Below are positions 25,601 to 34,224 of a stretch of DNA of 64,000 bases, piece by piece; position 1 is the stretch's first letter; every line of letters begins with the position of its first letter. A model generated the notes under the pieces. It did no database searches. It had not been told where the DNA came from and worked only from the letters and a program-made list of their open reading frames with translations. Origin of the DNA: Candidatus Endomicrobium embiratermitis (GTDB lineage Bacteria; Elusimicrobiota; Endomicrobiia; Endomicrobiales; Endomicrobiaceae). Where the stretch lies: NCBI GenBank assembly GCA_009781315.1, contig WQYI01000008.1, forward strand, positions 22,281 to 86,280, given 5' to 3'. A program made the position numbers and the translations under genes.

Positions 25601-25773
25601 ACTTCGCTGGCTGCGATGCCTCCGCGAAGCCTCGTTATTACGCTTACCATTCCGCTTTGAGTGCTGGGATTTAATTCGACGGGTATTCTGACAGCCATTA
25701 TTGACGAGAACATCATCAACGCAATGACTATCATAAGAGTTGTTATGGGCTTTTTTATTCCTAAATCTATCAT
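22639..25773 (-). CDS. RND efflux pump, divergent HAE1 type
   Basis: 1044 residues from the internal ATG (MIDLGIKKPITT, the usual family start). A TTG four codons earlier is possible, but neither has a clear ribosome site. It has twelve helices and two large periplasmic loops. TM4 reads NVMDNAIVV (Asp-Asn). In TM10 the relay Lys position reads SIVYGSIILVD, with no Lys or Asn, so proton coupling must differ from AcrB or be supplied by its partner. The basic C-terminal tail is rich in Lys and Pro. It lies between the MFP and the second RND gene. Confidence 0.9.
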   Translation of the reverse strand: MIDLGIKKPITTLMIVIALMMFSSIMAVRIPVELNPSTQSGMVSVITRLRGGIAASEVEKYVTRPLEEVFSELSGLKEMVSSSKESESNIMMTFHYGVNTDFIVIDIREKLALVRHLLPRETEKPIIARFEQSDAPIMIVSLSSEKFSPEQLREIAEERIKEKIMRVSGVANIEIGGGRERKLLMNIDNAKLLAYQLPILEVVQKINLSNISISAGTIDESNKSYVIRATGEYENIEEIENTGIAITPAGSVIKIKDIGTVKDSFYEPTSFARLNLEDVVSLYVQKESTANTISTARGVLRVVDDLRENIDHAIVVTVVKNDAEYIIKAIYSLCEALVVGAILLTAILFVFMKNIRNIIIVGTTLPLSIFISVLLMYLTKQTFNVMTLSGLAMGIANVMDNAIVVIENISFHHHRKTYKTKIELVIKGTAELWQPIFASTVTTIVVFLPLVFLDPEIRQLYVPFGLTITFALIASLISTMIFIPPQIYFWQNNFELEFQRWYMWVRHMYGKILKFVFRRQTFVWLFVFALFFTSVKIFKSRDSEFLDAGDANTFRIGIQFPPATRIEASNEIVKKLEAKLLSYRDDVERVSSKVEKLHTFVEVRVFKNAEQFKEEFRKNFPDFSPAFIYYQDSSSAGNKEIFVDFYGQDYDQLKQLAFSASGRLQQVKGLTDVKIRMREDEPEINLFVDNQRLANFGLTAYYFGNTLHCQIRGLIATQYRTEGKQIETIARLTPGTVKNINDVMFLSLINPKRQIVRVGQVATAEEIKSTQEIWRKNKRRFIQISANRAGIGLMTAANGINTALKGISFPRDYSFKISGDYERTVENEAQFILAVSLTVILIFFVLASIFESYKQPFLIMFALPLSIIGVAFSLWIFKKSISLGVWIGIMILFGSIVYGSIILVDKINQRRHGRKNMLRVIFESCKERLRPELITFLMKTLGLVPMVLSRDEAAAMWQSLSLTVLCGTVTGTMLTLLIIPTAYYLLEDPKKSFRGILKNFSFIYNIFGKSEKKIKKLVMKKPKILKFPGKGKVKNAPKTPKIKI

Positions 25774-25785
25774 TTTTAAATACAA

Positions 25786-25894
25786 TTAGGAATGAGGAGC
25801 GAGGAATGAGGAATTGTTGTGTGCGCAAAGCGCACTTAATATTTGCAGCAAAGCCGCTCAAACACTCCTAACTCCTAATTCCTAACTCCTAATT
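25786..25894. repeat. Palindrome with AGGAATGAGG / CCTAACTCCTAA arms
   Basis: Left arm of AGGAATG/AGGAGCG/AGGAATG units, centre with the small hairpin GTGCGCAAAGCGCAC, right arm of CTCCTAA/TTCCTAA units. It lies inside the efflux operon between the MFP and RND genes. Same family as 34078-34224. Confidence 0.85.
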
Positions 25895-27124
25895 TTAGTA
25901 TCCGACGGGAGCAGCTTCCGACTCGTCGCTTTCAATAAATTTTACCCTAATACCGTCTGAAAGCTGGCCGTTTGTTTCGGCGGCTACAAGTTCGCCTATG
26001 CTAAGACCTTCAAGAACTATTGTTTTATCTCCGACTTTATCGCCTGTAACGCACGGTCTCATTTGTATTATGCCTTCGCCCGGGTTTATATCCGGCATTA
26101 CCACCGGCACCAAAAATGTAACGTTGTTAAGGGAAACTATGCTGTCGGACGGTATCAGCACTACATTTTTGAGCTCTTTTAAAAATATTGTCCCTCTGGC
26201 AAACATTCCGGAACGCAACAATCCCTCCGGATTATTAACGCTAATTTTGACAGAAAAAGTCCTGGTTCTCGGATTCACAGTAGGAGAAATCTCATTGAGA
26301 ACGCCTTCAAATTCTTTGTCCGGATAAGAATCGCTCAGGACTACGACTTTTTGCCCTACCGCAAGCTTTTGTATGTCTTTTTCCGGAATATCAACTTCAA
26401 AGTTTGTTCCGTGATCGCTTATGAATTTACACACAACGTCCTGAGGAGTCACGTATTCTCCGGGCTTTATTATTATTTCCGCAAGTATTCCGTCGCTTGG
26501 AGCGGCAAGATTGGTTTTCTTTAAATTAGACTGCGCGAGTTCAAGTTCGGATCTGGCGGCTTTAACGCGCGATTCCGCCGACTGAATTTCAAACCTTGCC
26601 TCGTGCAGTTTGCTTTCGGCCAAAGCTTTCATATTGAACATTTCTTCGTAGACTTTATATCTTTCTTTTGCCGATAAAAACGCCGAGCTTTCGCTCTTGT
26701 ACTTGCTTTGGGCGTAATCGGCTTTAGTGAGAGCGTCTTTAGGGTCTAAAGAACAAATAATCTGACCCTGTTTTATTTTAGCGCCTTCTTTGAAATTATA
26801 CATGGCCAGATAACCGTCTATTTCAAAGCGCAAGTCGTTTTCCGTGGCGCCTTTTATAGTACCCATAACCGTATATTTATCCGTATAATCCTGTTTTTTA
26901 ACTCTTATGGTTTTTACCTGAATAAGGATTGCCGCATTTTCTTCAGCCGCTTTTTTCTTAAAAAACAGCATATATGCGACTATTGAAGAAAAAATTAAAA
27001 ACATGCATATAGCCGCGATATACACAATCCTTTTAAAAGTCTCCGGAGACTGCGCCCTGTAATTACTAACAGAATGAGCAATATTATCCTTAATCAAATA
27101 AAAATAATACTTAATCTTTTCCAA
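25895..27124 (-). CDS. Periplasmic adaptor (membrane-fusion) protein, HlyD/AcrA type
   Basis: 409 residues. It has an N-terminal membrane anchor (about residues 32-54), a lipoyl-like half (ATENDLRFEIDGYL and GAKIKQGQIICSLDP), a helical hairpin (about 125-200), the second lipoyl half (APSDGILAEIIIKPGEYV), then beta-barrel and membrane-proximal domains. It links the RND pumps to TolC. The start is TTG with GGAGGAG just before it. 18 bp downstream of tolC, 2nd gene of the operon. Confidence 0.92.
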   Translation of the reverse strand: MEKIKYYFYLIKDNIAHSVSNYRAQSPETFKRIVYIAAICMFLIFSSIVAYMLFFKKKAAEENAAILIQVKTIRVKKQDYTDKYTVMGTIKGATENDLRFEIDGYLAMYNFKEGAKIKQGQIICSLDPKDALTKADYAQSKYKSESSAFLSAKERYKVYEEMFNMKALAESKLHEARFEIQSAESRVKAARSELELAQSNLKKTNLAAPSDGILAEIIIKPGEYVTPQDVVCKFISDHGTNFEVDIPEKDIQKLAVGQKVVVLSDSYPDKEFEGVLNEISPTVNPRTRTFSVKISVNNPEGLLRSGMFARGTIFLKELKNVVLIPSDSIVSLNNVTFLVPVVMPDINPGEGIIQMRPCVTGDKVGDKTIVLEGLSIGELVAAETNGQLSDGIRVKFIESDESEAAPVGY

Positions 27125-27142
27125 AATACTCCTCCAGTTTTA

Positions 27143-28585
27143 TTATCTTAAAGGCATTAAAGTTAATCTTTCCATTTCGGTTACCGACGCGTGGTTCTGG
27201 TAAATAACCCTTGCGTAAGAAGAAATCGCTTCGGCGTATTTCCATGATTCTTCCATAAGGCTTACCGTCGGAATTTCGTATAAATCGTTTCTTCTTTTCA
27301 TCAAAGCCAGTTTTCTTTCCCTTAGAATCATTTCTTTTCTCAGAGTCCTTGCGCTGTTTAAAGAATTTAAATAATCGTTATAAGCTTTTTCGGTTTCAAG
27401 TCTTCTGACTTTTAAAACTTCAACATAATCGCCCGTCGTCTGGTTATAGCCTACTCTGCTTTCTTTAGCGTCGACAAAATATCCCAAATCGTCCAGAAGC
27501 GCAAGTTTGATATCGTAAGAAGCAGTGTCGATCCTTTTACTTGCGTCGACTATGGTTGAAGGATCGGTGTGTTCGTTATTGTACGACGCTTCAAGAGAAT
27601 TGCCCCACAACCCCCACGACATTCTTAAAGCCACGGTCCATGCGGTGGTAAGCTCTAAAGGCTCCTGCGTAAAAGCCTCTCCGCTTTTTCCGTAAAAACC
27701 CTCCACATAGAATTTCGGTATTATCCGCGAACGGTTTATTCTGATTTTCATATCCGCCATCTGCTTCTGGACTCTTGCGGTCTGAACGTCGAGGTTATTA
27801 GTTAAAATAAAGCTCAGCAAATCCTGAAGAGTAAAATTTATTTCAGCGACGTCGTCGGTAAGCTCGTCGGGAGTCTTGGCGTTGATGTCGTCAAGGCTTT
27901 GGATCCCGACTGTTTCTACAAGCTTTTTCACGGAAAAACTAAGATTAATTCTCGCAGCCGAAAGCATATCCGCCACTTTGTCTTTAAAATTTTCCGCTTC
28001 GGTCATATCAAGGTCGGAAATGGCTTTCGCTTTATATTCGTTTCTTATTTTTATAAAGAGATTCTCAACTATCGCGTATGCCTTTGTCAATGCTTTATAT
28101 TCCTGATTAAGCGTAAGATATTCGTAATAGGCAAGTTTTACTCTGGTAATAAGTTCTTCGCGGGTTTTCGTATAATTAAATCTTGCGGCGTCAACCATCA
28201 TAGTTTCGTATTTATATGAACCTTTGGTTCTGAATCCTTCGTATATAGTCTGCATGGCTCTGACTCCGTACTCTTCGGAATTATATTCGTCTTTGCTGAA
28301 ATTACCTGCGGTAGCCGCCATAGCCGTAGTGCCTTTTGATGCCGTATGCTGCAGCAAAACCTGAGGAAAAAACGCTCTGGCCGCTCTTATAGCCCTCATT
28401 TCGGCAAGCTGTATCTGCTCATACGCCACAACAAGTTTAGGCTCGCGCGCTTCCGCTATTTTTATAGCCTGCTGCAAAAATGAATCGTCATATACGGCGT
28501 ATAAAAAAGATGAAAAAAATGAAATTAAAAAAGCGCTTGACAAAAAAACGCCGAAACTTTTAATAAATATTCTTTTTATCTGCAA
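27143..28585 (-). CDS. TolC-like outer-membrane efflux protein
   Basis: 480 residues with a signal peptide (hydrophobic core about 12-30, cut near LYA). It has the duplicated helical TolC pattern: AREPKLVVAYEQIQLAEM in the first half and NLDVQTARVQKQMADMK in the second. First gene of the operon with MFP and two RND pumps, so it forms the outer-membrane channel. The start codon is TTG, with GGAGAG 4 bp before it. A consensus promoter lies 48 bp upstream. Confidence 0.9.
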   Translation of the reverse strand: MQIKRIFIKSFGVFLSSAFLISFFSSFLYAVYDDSFLQQAIKIAEAREPKLVVAYEQIQLAEMRAIRAARAFFPQVLLQHTASKGTTAMAATAGNFSKDEYNSEEYGVRAMQTIYEGFRTKGSYKYETMMVDAARFNYTKTREELITRVKLAYYEYLTLNQEYKALTKAYAIVENLFIKIRNEYKAKAISDLDMTEAENFKDKVADMLSAARINLSFSVKKLVETVGIQSLDDINAKTPDELTDDVAEINFTLQDLLSFILTNNLDVQTARVQKQMADMKIRINRSRIIPKFYVEGFYGKSGEAFTQEPLELTTAWTVALRMSWGLWGNSLEASYNNEHTDPSTIVDASKRIDTASYDIKLALLDDLGYFVDAKESRVGYNQTTGDYVEVLKVRRLETEKAYNDYLNSLNSARTLRKEMILRERKLALMKRRNDLYEIPTVSLMEESWKYAEAISSYARVIYQNHASVTEMERLTLMPLR

Positions 28586-28632
28586 AATTCTCTCCGTTTT
28601 TCAACAAATTTTATACGATATATGTTATTTTG

Positions 28633-28661
28633 AGTATATACGAAAAGCGTTAATTTGTCAA
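28633..28661 (-). promoter_or_regulatory. Sigma-70 promoter of the TolC-MFP-RND-RND operon
   Basis: Minus strand TTGACA (28656-28661), exact 17-bp spacer, TATACT (28633-28638). No obvious operator palindrome accompanies it. Confidence 0.85.
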
Positions 28662-28722
28662 TCAGTTTTAAGCTTTTCAGGTAGCGCTGCGTCCCATGCA
28701 CAACAAGCTATGCGGTAACAGT

Positions 28723-28772
28723 TGTCCGGCACCGTATTTAGACACTACGGTGTAAACTCCAGCCGGAATCCA
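28723..28772. repeat. TGTCAT-family element, divergent compound stem
   Basis: TGTC, stems CCGGC/GCCGG and ACCGTA/TACGGT, then AATCCA. The TGTCAT end is worn (TGTCCG). Confidence 0.55.
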
Positions 28773-28785
28773 TTTTTACTATTAT

Positions 28786-28813
28786 TGTCATTGCGGACTT
28801 GATCCGCAATCTA
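28786..28813. repeat. TGTCAT-family element, GCGGA type
   Basis: TGTCAT, stem TGCGGA/TCCGCA with a CTTGA loop, ATCTA. Differs from 1347-1372 by a compensated pair (GCGGA/TCCGC against GCGGC/GCCGC). Confidence 0.85.
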
Positions 28814-28842
28814 TTCCTTATTCATTTTAACTACTAACATGT

Positions 28843-28914
28843 ATACCGTTTCTTCGACGGAGTTTATCCTGAGCGTAGTCGAAGGGCTCAAGACAAGCTT
28901 TCAACGGTATGACA
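28843..28914. repeat. TGTCAT-family element, composite (inverted)
   Basis: In reverse: TGTCAT ACCGTT ... AACGGTAT. The loop contains a second core of the TGA-stem-GAA kind (ATCC TGA GCGTAGTC GAA GG at about 28866-28884). Confidence 0.6.
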
Positions 28915-28932
28915 AAAGAGCGTACCGCACAT

Positions 28933-30360
28933 CTACTCGAAGATTATCTGATAATCTTCCCTGTCTATGTTTACGTCCTGCTGTACGTCAAAATCCATTT
29001 TAAACAATTCTTTCAAACGCGCTTTGCGTTCGCTGAAATATTCATAGACATCGGGGTTAAGCTTTATTCTGGCTTTGCCGTGGTGCATATCCACGTTCAT
29101 TTCCTCAATGTCGTCGCAGACGTTTATAAAAATGGATTCTTTTGAAAGAACAAGACCCAACCCGTGGCAAGTCGGACACGTGTCGCCCATTAAAGAAAAA
29201 AGAGATTCTCTCTTTCTTTCTCTGGTCATTTCTATAAGTCCGAGCCTTGTGATAGGCCATATTTTTATTTTGGCTTTATCGCCTTTTACCGCTTCGCGCA
29301 GTTTTTCCAAAACTTTTTGCCTGTTTGAAGCTTTTTTCATATCTATAAAATCTATGACTATTATCCCTCCGATATTTCTCAGACGCAACTGTCTTGCGAT
29401 TTCCTCGGCGGCTTCCATATTTGTCAGAAAAGCTGTATCTTCCTGCGAAGTTTTGGCCGTAAATTTTCCGCTGTTTACGTCTATAGCGCAAAGCGATTCG
29501 GCTTCCTGTATTATAAGGTAACCGCCGGACTTGAGCCTTGCTTTATTAGACCTGAGCCTTTTTATTTCTTCGTCTATGGCATAGGCTTTAAAAATTCCTT
29601 TTTTGCCTTCGTATAAAACTATTCTTTCAAGAAATTCCGGAGAAACGGTTTTAACGAATTCCGTAACATCTTTAAGTTCTTTCGGAGAATCTATATGCAT
29701 AAGCATAACGTCTTCCGAAAAATAGTCTCTAACCGTCTGAAACACTACGCCTAAATCTTTATGTATAAGACTCATAGGTTTGGCGTCTTCAAACCTCGAA
29801 ACTATTGAAGCCCAGATTCTCGTCAGATACTTAATTTCTTTTCTTATTTCGTCTTCCTCGGCTTCTTCCGCTTCGGTACGGACTATTATGCCGCCCGGAA
29901 TATCTTTTTTCAGGTTTGAAACTATGTTTTTTAGCCTGCCGTATTCCTGTTTGTCGTCTATATTTTTTGAAATGCCTATATTATTGCTAAACGGCATATA
30001 GACCAAAAGCCTGCCCGGAAGAGAAATTTCCATCGTCACTTTGGGACCTTTTGTGCTTATAGGCTCCTTATAAACCTGTACCATAATGTCCTGTCCGGGC
30101 TTAATCATGTTTTCTATATTTTTTTCGTTTTTCAAAGCGACTATATCGTCTACGCCGAGGTATGCGCTTTTGCCGAAACCTATATCGATAAAAGCGGAAT
30201 TTAAGGCGGGAACTATATTTTGCACCTTGCCTTTGTAAATGTTATTTAATATTTTTTCCGACTCGCGCCTTTCTATAAACAAATCAAAAAGACGTCCGTC
30301 TTCAAGCACCGCCACTTTAGTTTCTTCCAAAGTTCTGTTTACCACTATTTCTTTTTTCAC
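28933..30360 (-). CDS. rng: Ribonuclease G/E family
   Basis: A 475-residue endoribonuclease for rRNA and mRNA processing. It has an S1 RNA-binding domain (about residues 36-110; YKGKVQNIVPALNSAFIDIG), a 5' sensor and RNase H-like part, the catalytic Asp residues in AIDVNSGKF and VIDFIDM, and the Zn-link Cys pair TCPTCHGLG near the end. The length fits RNase G, without the long E tail. The start is GTG and overlaps the stop of the SGNH gene by 4 bp (GTGA). The pairing with a radical SAM/DUF2344 gene is a widespread neighbourhood. Confidence 0.94.
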   Translation of the reverse strand: MKKEIVVNRTLEETKVAVLEDGRLFDLFIERRESEKILNNIYKGKVQNIVPALNSAFIDIGFGKSAYLGVDDIVALKNEKNIENMIKPGQDIMVQVYKEPISTKGPKVTMEISLPGRLLVYMPFSNNIGISKNIDDKQEYGRLKNIVSNLKKDIPGGIIVRTEAEEAEEDEIRKEIKYLTRIWASIVSRFEDAKPMSLIHKDLGVVFQTVRDYFSEDVMLMHIDSPKELKDVTEFVKTVSPEFLERIVLYEGKKGIFKAYAIDEEIKRLRSNKARLKSGGYLIIQEAESLCAIDVNSGKFTAKTSQEDTAFLTNMEAAEEIARQLRLRNIGGIIVIDFIDMKKASNRQKVLEKLREAVKGDKAKIKIWPITRLGLIEMTRERKRESLFSLMGDTCPTCHGLGLVLSKESIFINVCDDIEEMNVDMHHGKARIKLNPDVYEYFSERKARLKELFKMDFDVQQDVNIDREDYQIIFE

Positions 30361-31622
30361 TTTTTATTTTTCGCCCCTATTCTGTCTATTACGTTAACCA
30401 CGTTCTTTGCTATCTCGGGATATATCTGCTGAGACTGCGCGATTACGTCTTCGGTTTTTATGTTTGAATTATCCACAAACTCTATATTGCTAAGGGAAAA
30501 CGAATTTTTTAAGAGTTCGTTCGACTTGGCGTTAAACGGATAACCCGCGACTATTAATTTAACGCCTTTGGATTTGGTCAAATCGTCTATTTTTTTTATG
30601 TCGGAAACTATCCAGTTATTTATAGCCGCGATTTTTTTATCGTAATCCGCCGTATTTATAGCGCTTATGGCGTTTATCTCAGGTATGCTTTCGCCCATGT
30701 ACATTTTTATGGCTCTCACGAAATAAAGAATTTCGGATATTATTTCCCCGTCGTAAGACATATACATTATCGAAAGACCTTTATAGTTTTTATTATTTTT
30801 GTCAAAAGGGTTTAGCAAAATTCCGTCCATAAACATTTTCAAAGCTTCTTTCTCCCTGCCTTCCTGCATAAGATAAAGCGAACCCAAAGCGTAATAAACG
30901 TTGGATGAGTGCGGGTTTTCAGAAAGCAGAAGCAAAAGAGTTTCCTCGGCTTCCTTATATTTTCCGTCGTTTATCATGTCCCATACGGCTCTGTATCTTT
31001 TAAGAAAAGATGCGTCTACGGGAGTTATGTCATAAACGTCCGAAAGCAATACAAACGCAGGAATAATTTTAGGGACATATCCTCCGATTTTTCTCGGTCC
31101 TGCTCCGGCAAGAGTTCTGTAAGCTATGGAAAACGCGTATTCCACAAAAGCTTTTTGGGAGAAGGCAAGAGGAGAATTATATATGCTTGCGACGCCCGTA
31201 TTAAGTTTTATGGCGGCGTCAAGCTCGGACTCTTCAATAATCGCGGTTTGAGGAGAATATCTGCCTAATTCGTTAAGATATTCCGGAAAACCTTTTAAAT
31301 TATAAAAATTTGCCTCGCCGGCCATAATAACGACATATTCCGTGTTTTTCTGCTTGCTTAAAAGATTTTCTACCAAACGGAAAATCTGCCTTGTGTTTAA
31401 ATCGTAAAAAGAGTAATTGTAAACGGCTATCTTGTCCGAGCCGTAAATTCTGTCGAGAAATTTCTGCAGATAATCCGAATATTCGTTCGCGCCTCCAGAA
31501 CCCAAAATTATAGAATCTCCTACGACAAACAAATTAGACTTCTTATCCGCGGCATTCGCCGTAACGCAGAAGATTGCAAAAAACGAAAAAACAATCGTAA
31601 TTTTAAGCAAACTACGGCGCAT
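30357..31622 (-). CDS. Exported SGNH-hydrolase-like protein with TPR region
   Basis: 421 residues from the ATG with GGAGAA before it. It has a signal peptide (cut near ANA). The block FVVGDSIILGSGG (about residues 30-42) carries the GDS nucleophile motif, and VIMAGEANFYN resembles the later Gly/Asn block. The middle (about 205-280) has TPR-like repeats (KYKEAEETLLLLL...ALGSLYLMQEGREKEALKMF). The end has IVAGYPFNAKSNELL. A secreted esterase or acyltransferase-like activity on a glycan or lipid is plausible but not proven; the catalytic His is not clear to me. It overlaps the genes on both sides. Confidence 0.8.
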   Translation of the reverse strand: MRRSLLKITIVFSFFAIFCVTANAADKKSNLFVVGDSIILGSGGANEYSDYLQKFLDRIYGSDKIAVYNYSFYDLNTRQIFRLVENLLSKQKNTEYVVIMAGEANFYNLKGFPEYLNELGRYSPQTAIIEESELDAAIKLNTGVASIYNSPLAFSQKAFVEYAFSIAYRTLAGAGPRKIGGYVPKIIPAFVLLSDVYDITPVDASFLKRYRAVWDMINDGKYKEAEETLLLLLSENPHSSNVYYALGSLYLMQEGREKEALKMFMDGILLNPFDKNNKNYKGLSIMYMSYDGEIISEILYFVRAIKMYMGESIPEINAISAINTADYDKKIAAINNWIVSDIKKIDDLTKSKGVKLIVAGYPFNAKSNELLKNSFSLSNIEFVDNSNIKTEDVIAQSQQIYPEIAKNVVNVIDRIGAKNKK

Positions 31623-34071
31623 AGATTTCTCCATCTTTCATTTCAATATACAGGTTTACTCTCTCTATCTGATATATTTTGACATAATTTTCGTTATTTT
31701 CCAATAGTTTTTTCAAAATCATCTCGGGTTTTACCGTTTTGCCGCTGCCGAAACGCAAAAACAGCTTTAAAATCCCGTTTTCGTTTTTAAAACTTCTTAT
31801 AACGGGTTTCGCGTCAATAAGCGTAGTTTTTCCTTTTTTAACTTTTTCTACTATTATATTTTCCGCGGACAAAAAAACGTCAATTTCATCCTGCGTAATA
31901 TTTGTATTTCTTATACTGTACTCAGCCACGTTTGAGAGTATATCTATAGCGGGAAATTTTAAAGGGACTCTTTTCGCGCTTATAAGTTTAAAACCTTCGG
32001 GCAAAACCGCGGATATTTTATTTTTAACGTCGTCTATATTTACTTTTTGCGTAAAATAAAGCTCCATATATTCCGCCGTACTTTCCTGCCCTACGGAAAT
32101 CGGCGGTCCGTAAGAAGATTTTACCTGCGGGCTAAAGCCCGCGGTATAAGCAACCGGAAGCCCCGAACGTCTTGCGGCTCTGCGAAAAACTTCTATCTGT
32201 TCCAAATGCGATACAAACCGCAGCGCGCCTTTTCTTGAAAAACACAGGCGCAAACGCATTACGGGCGGCAGAACATCGTTTTTCGGTTCAACGTAATTTT
32301 CCGGAAGCAGGCATTGCGATTTGTCAAAAAGTTCGGGAGACCCCGAAGCTTTTTCATTCAAACCTTTAATGTAGTCGGCGTATAAATCGCCTTTTGAAAC
32401 GCCGAAATCCAGATGTTCCCACGGCAGGACTTCGTCTTGTTTCCTAAGTCTGTAAACGTAGAAATCTAAATTCAAACCGCTTTCGGCGATAGCCGCGTCC
32501 CATATATCGTTGCCGAATTTGTCCGCCCACTGGTCAAACCTCGCGCCTTTTTGCCACGCCTTGTAAATAACCTGCGAAACGCGCCTGTCGCCTTTTGCGA
32601 TAAAAGCTTCTAAAACGCTCGAGCGGTAATTGTGCGCTTTAACATCCGCGGGAAGAACAGCGCTTAAATAATCTATTTTTTCTTTTATTTCCGCACTTTC
32701 AGCCATAGGTTCCCACTGAAACGCGGTCTGGGCTTTGGGAACAAACGGCGAAACCGTTATATTAAAATTGAGGCCCTTGGCCTCTTTTTTAATGAGCCTG
32801 ACAAGAGTATTTACAGCCGCTATGTCTTCATCCGTTTCAGTCGGAAGCCCTATCATAAAATAAAGCTTTATGACGCTCCAGCCCATGGCGTTCGCGCAAA
32901 GAAGAGTTTCTACGATTTGTTTTTCGGAAAGATATTTCCCGATGACGTTTCTGAGCCTGTCGCTTCCAGCTTCAGGCGCGAAAGTCAAAGTCGGGCGTTT
33001 GCTTCTGTTGATATAACGGGCGACTTTTAAAGAATGTTCGTTGCAGCGCAAAGACGGAAGCGAAATATTTAGGTTTGACGACAAGTATAAATTGTTTGTT
33101 TCAAGTAAAAGTTTGTCAAGCTGCCTGTAATCGCTGCACGATAACGACGAGAAAGCGACTTCTTCATATCCCGTAGCGCTTATTCCTTTTTTTACAAGCT
33201 CAAGAAGTTTTTCAAGAGGCCTCTGGCGCCACGGGCGGTAGTATTTTGACGCCTGGCAAAACCTGCATTGGCCGGGACATCCTCTTGCCACTTCCACGTT
33301 TAGCCTGTTATGCACGGTCTCGACAAAAGGAACAATTTTTTTCTCCGGGAAATACGCGTTTTCAAGATTCAAAATCCTTTTATTTACGACCGGTTTGACG
33401 CCTTCAAACGCGGGAACAACGGATTTTACGGTTTCGTCCGCGTTATAATCGACATTGTATAAAGACGGAACATAAACTCCTTCTATTCCGGAAAGTTTTT
33501 TTAGTCTCTCGGCTTTAGGCATATTTTTTGTTTCTTTCCATAAATTTATTATAAGAGGCATTGCCTCTTCGCCGTCGCCTAAAACAAATAAATCAAAAAA
33601 ATCCGCAAACGGCTCCGGGTTTGTCAAAGCCGGACCTCCGCCGATTATCAATGGAGAGGCTTCGCCTCTTTCTTTAGAAAATACGGGGATACCGCTTAGA
33701 TCAAGCATATTTACGATATTTGTCGCGACAAGCTCGCATTGAATCGTAAAGCCGATAATGTCAAAACTTTTTAAATCGCTGTTTGATTCCAAAGAAAATA
33801 AAGGAATATTTCTTTCCCGTAAAAGTTTTTCCATATCGGTATCGGGAGCAAAAGCCCTTTCGCATCTGGCGAGTTTGTTTTCGTTGACAAGATGATAAAG
33901 TATTTCCAAACCAAGATTGGACGCGCCGACTTCATAAATATCGGGAAAACAAAGGCAAACTGAAAAATCCGCCGACATATCGGCGGGATGAGAATTCAGC
34001 TCGCTGTTAATATATCTGGCAGGCCTTTGAACAAGATTTAATATTTCGTCAATTTGAGATTTTATTGCCAT
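31612..34071 (-). CDS. B12-binding/radical SAM protein fused to DUF2344 (TIGR03960 + TIGR03936)
   Basis: 819 residues. The N-terminal part (about 1-200) is a B12-binding-like domain (FPDIYEVGASNLGLEILY, IIGGGPALTNPEPF). The radical SAM core follows, with the cluster Cys in RGCPGQCRFCQASKYYRPWR (about 267-287) and the later VIKLYFMIGLPTE. From about 610 the DUF2344 domain starts with RLRLCFSRKGALRFVSHLEQ. The fusion of these two families and its place upstream of RNase G are known from other phyla. The reaction is unknown; a tRNA or rRNA modification role is often supposed. First gene of a three-gene overlapping unit. Confidence 0.93.
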   Translation of the reverse strand: MAIKSQIDEILNLVQRPARYINSELNSHPADMSADFSVCLCFPDIYEVGASNLGLEILYHLVNENKLARCERAFAPDTDMEKLLRERNIPLFSLESNSDLKSFDIIGFTIQCELVATNIVNMLDLSGIPVFSKERGEASPLIIGGGPALTNPEPFADFFDLFVLGDGEEAMPLIINLWKETKNMPKAERLKKLSGIEGVYVPSLYNVDYNADETVKSVVPAFEGVKPVVNKRILNLENAYFPEKKIVPFVETVHNRLNVEVARGCPGQCRFCQASKYYRPWRQRPLEKLLELVKKGISATGYEEVAFSSLSCSDYRQLDKLLLETNNLYLSSNLNISLPSLRCNEHSLKVARYINRSKRPTLTFAPEAGSDRLRNVIGKYLSEKQIVETLLCANAMGWSVIKLYFMIGLPTETDEDIAAVNTLVRLIKKEAKGLNFNITVSPFVPKAQTAFQWEPMAESAEIKEKIDYLSAVLPADVKAHNYRSSVLEAFIAKGDRRVSQVIYKAWQKGARFDQWADKFGNDIWDAAIAESGLNLDFYVYRLRKQDEVLPWEHLDFGVSKGDLYADYIKGLNEKASGSPELFDKSQCLLPENYVEPKNDVLPPVMRLRLCFSRKGALRFVSHLEQIEVFRRAARRSGLPVAYTAGFSPQVKSSYGPPISVGQESTAEYMELYFTQKVNIDDVKNKISAVLPEGFKLISAKRVPLKFPAIDILSNVAEYSIRNTNITQDEIDVFLSAENIIVEKVKKGKTTLIDAKPVIRSFKNENGILKLFLRFGSGKTVKPEMILKKLLENNENYVKIYQIERVNLYIEMKDGEIYAP

Positions 34072-34077
34072 AATTTT

Positions 34078-34224
34078 TAGTTAGGAGTTAGAAATGAGGA
34101 GTGAGGAATTGTTGAGCGCTTCGCGCAAATATTTAATTAAAAATGGATTCCCGATTGAGACATTCGGGAATGACACAAATCCTTTGTCGTTCATTCCTAA
34201 CTCCTCACTCCTAATTCCTCACTG
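34078..34224. repeat. Composite palindrome: AGGAGTTAG arms around a TGTCAT element
   Basis: Outer arms of 7-bp units (TTAGGAG/TTAGAAA/TGAGGAG and CTAACTC/CTCACTC/CTAATTC) enclose the hairpin GCGCTTCGCGC and one TGTCAT element (34144-34175). Same arm type as 25786-25894. Confidence 0.85.
34144..34175. repeat. TGTCAT-family element (inverted), TCCCGA type
   Basis: In reverse: TGTCAT, stem TCCCGA/TCGGGA, ATCCA. Confidence 0.85.

Larger units (their letters stand above)
28586..28932. other. 347-bp intergenic region: promoter plus three repeat elements
   Basis: No gene is seen. From the tolC side it holds the efflux promoter (28633-28661), a GC-richer stretch, and three different TGTCAT-family elements (28723-28772, 28786-28813, 28843-28914). 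The last runs close to the stop of the RNase G gene at 28933. Confidence 0.75.

Noticed and set aside
25895..28585. Two efflux genes with no ATG as damaged genes
   Set aside because: Both have TTG codons at the right place with good ribosome sites and complete proteins. TTG and GTG starts are frequent in this window.
28586..28932. A tRNA or small RNA in the longest intergenic gap
   Set aside because: No cloverleaf or known RNA pattern is seen. The region is accounted for by a promoter and three repeat elements.
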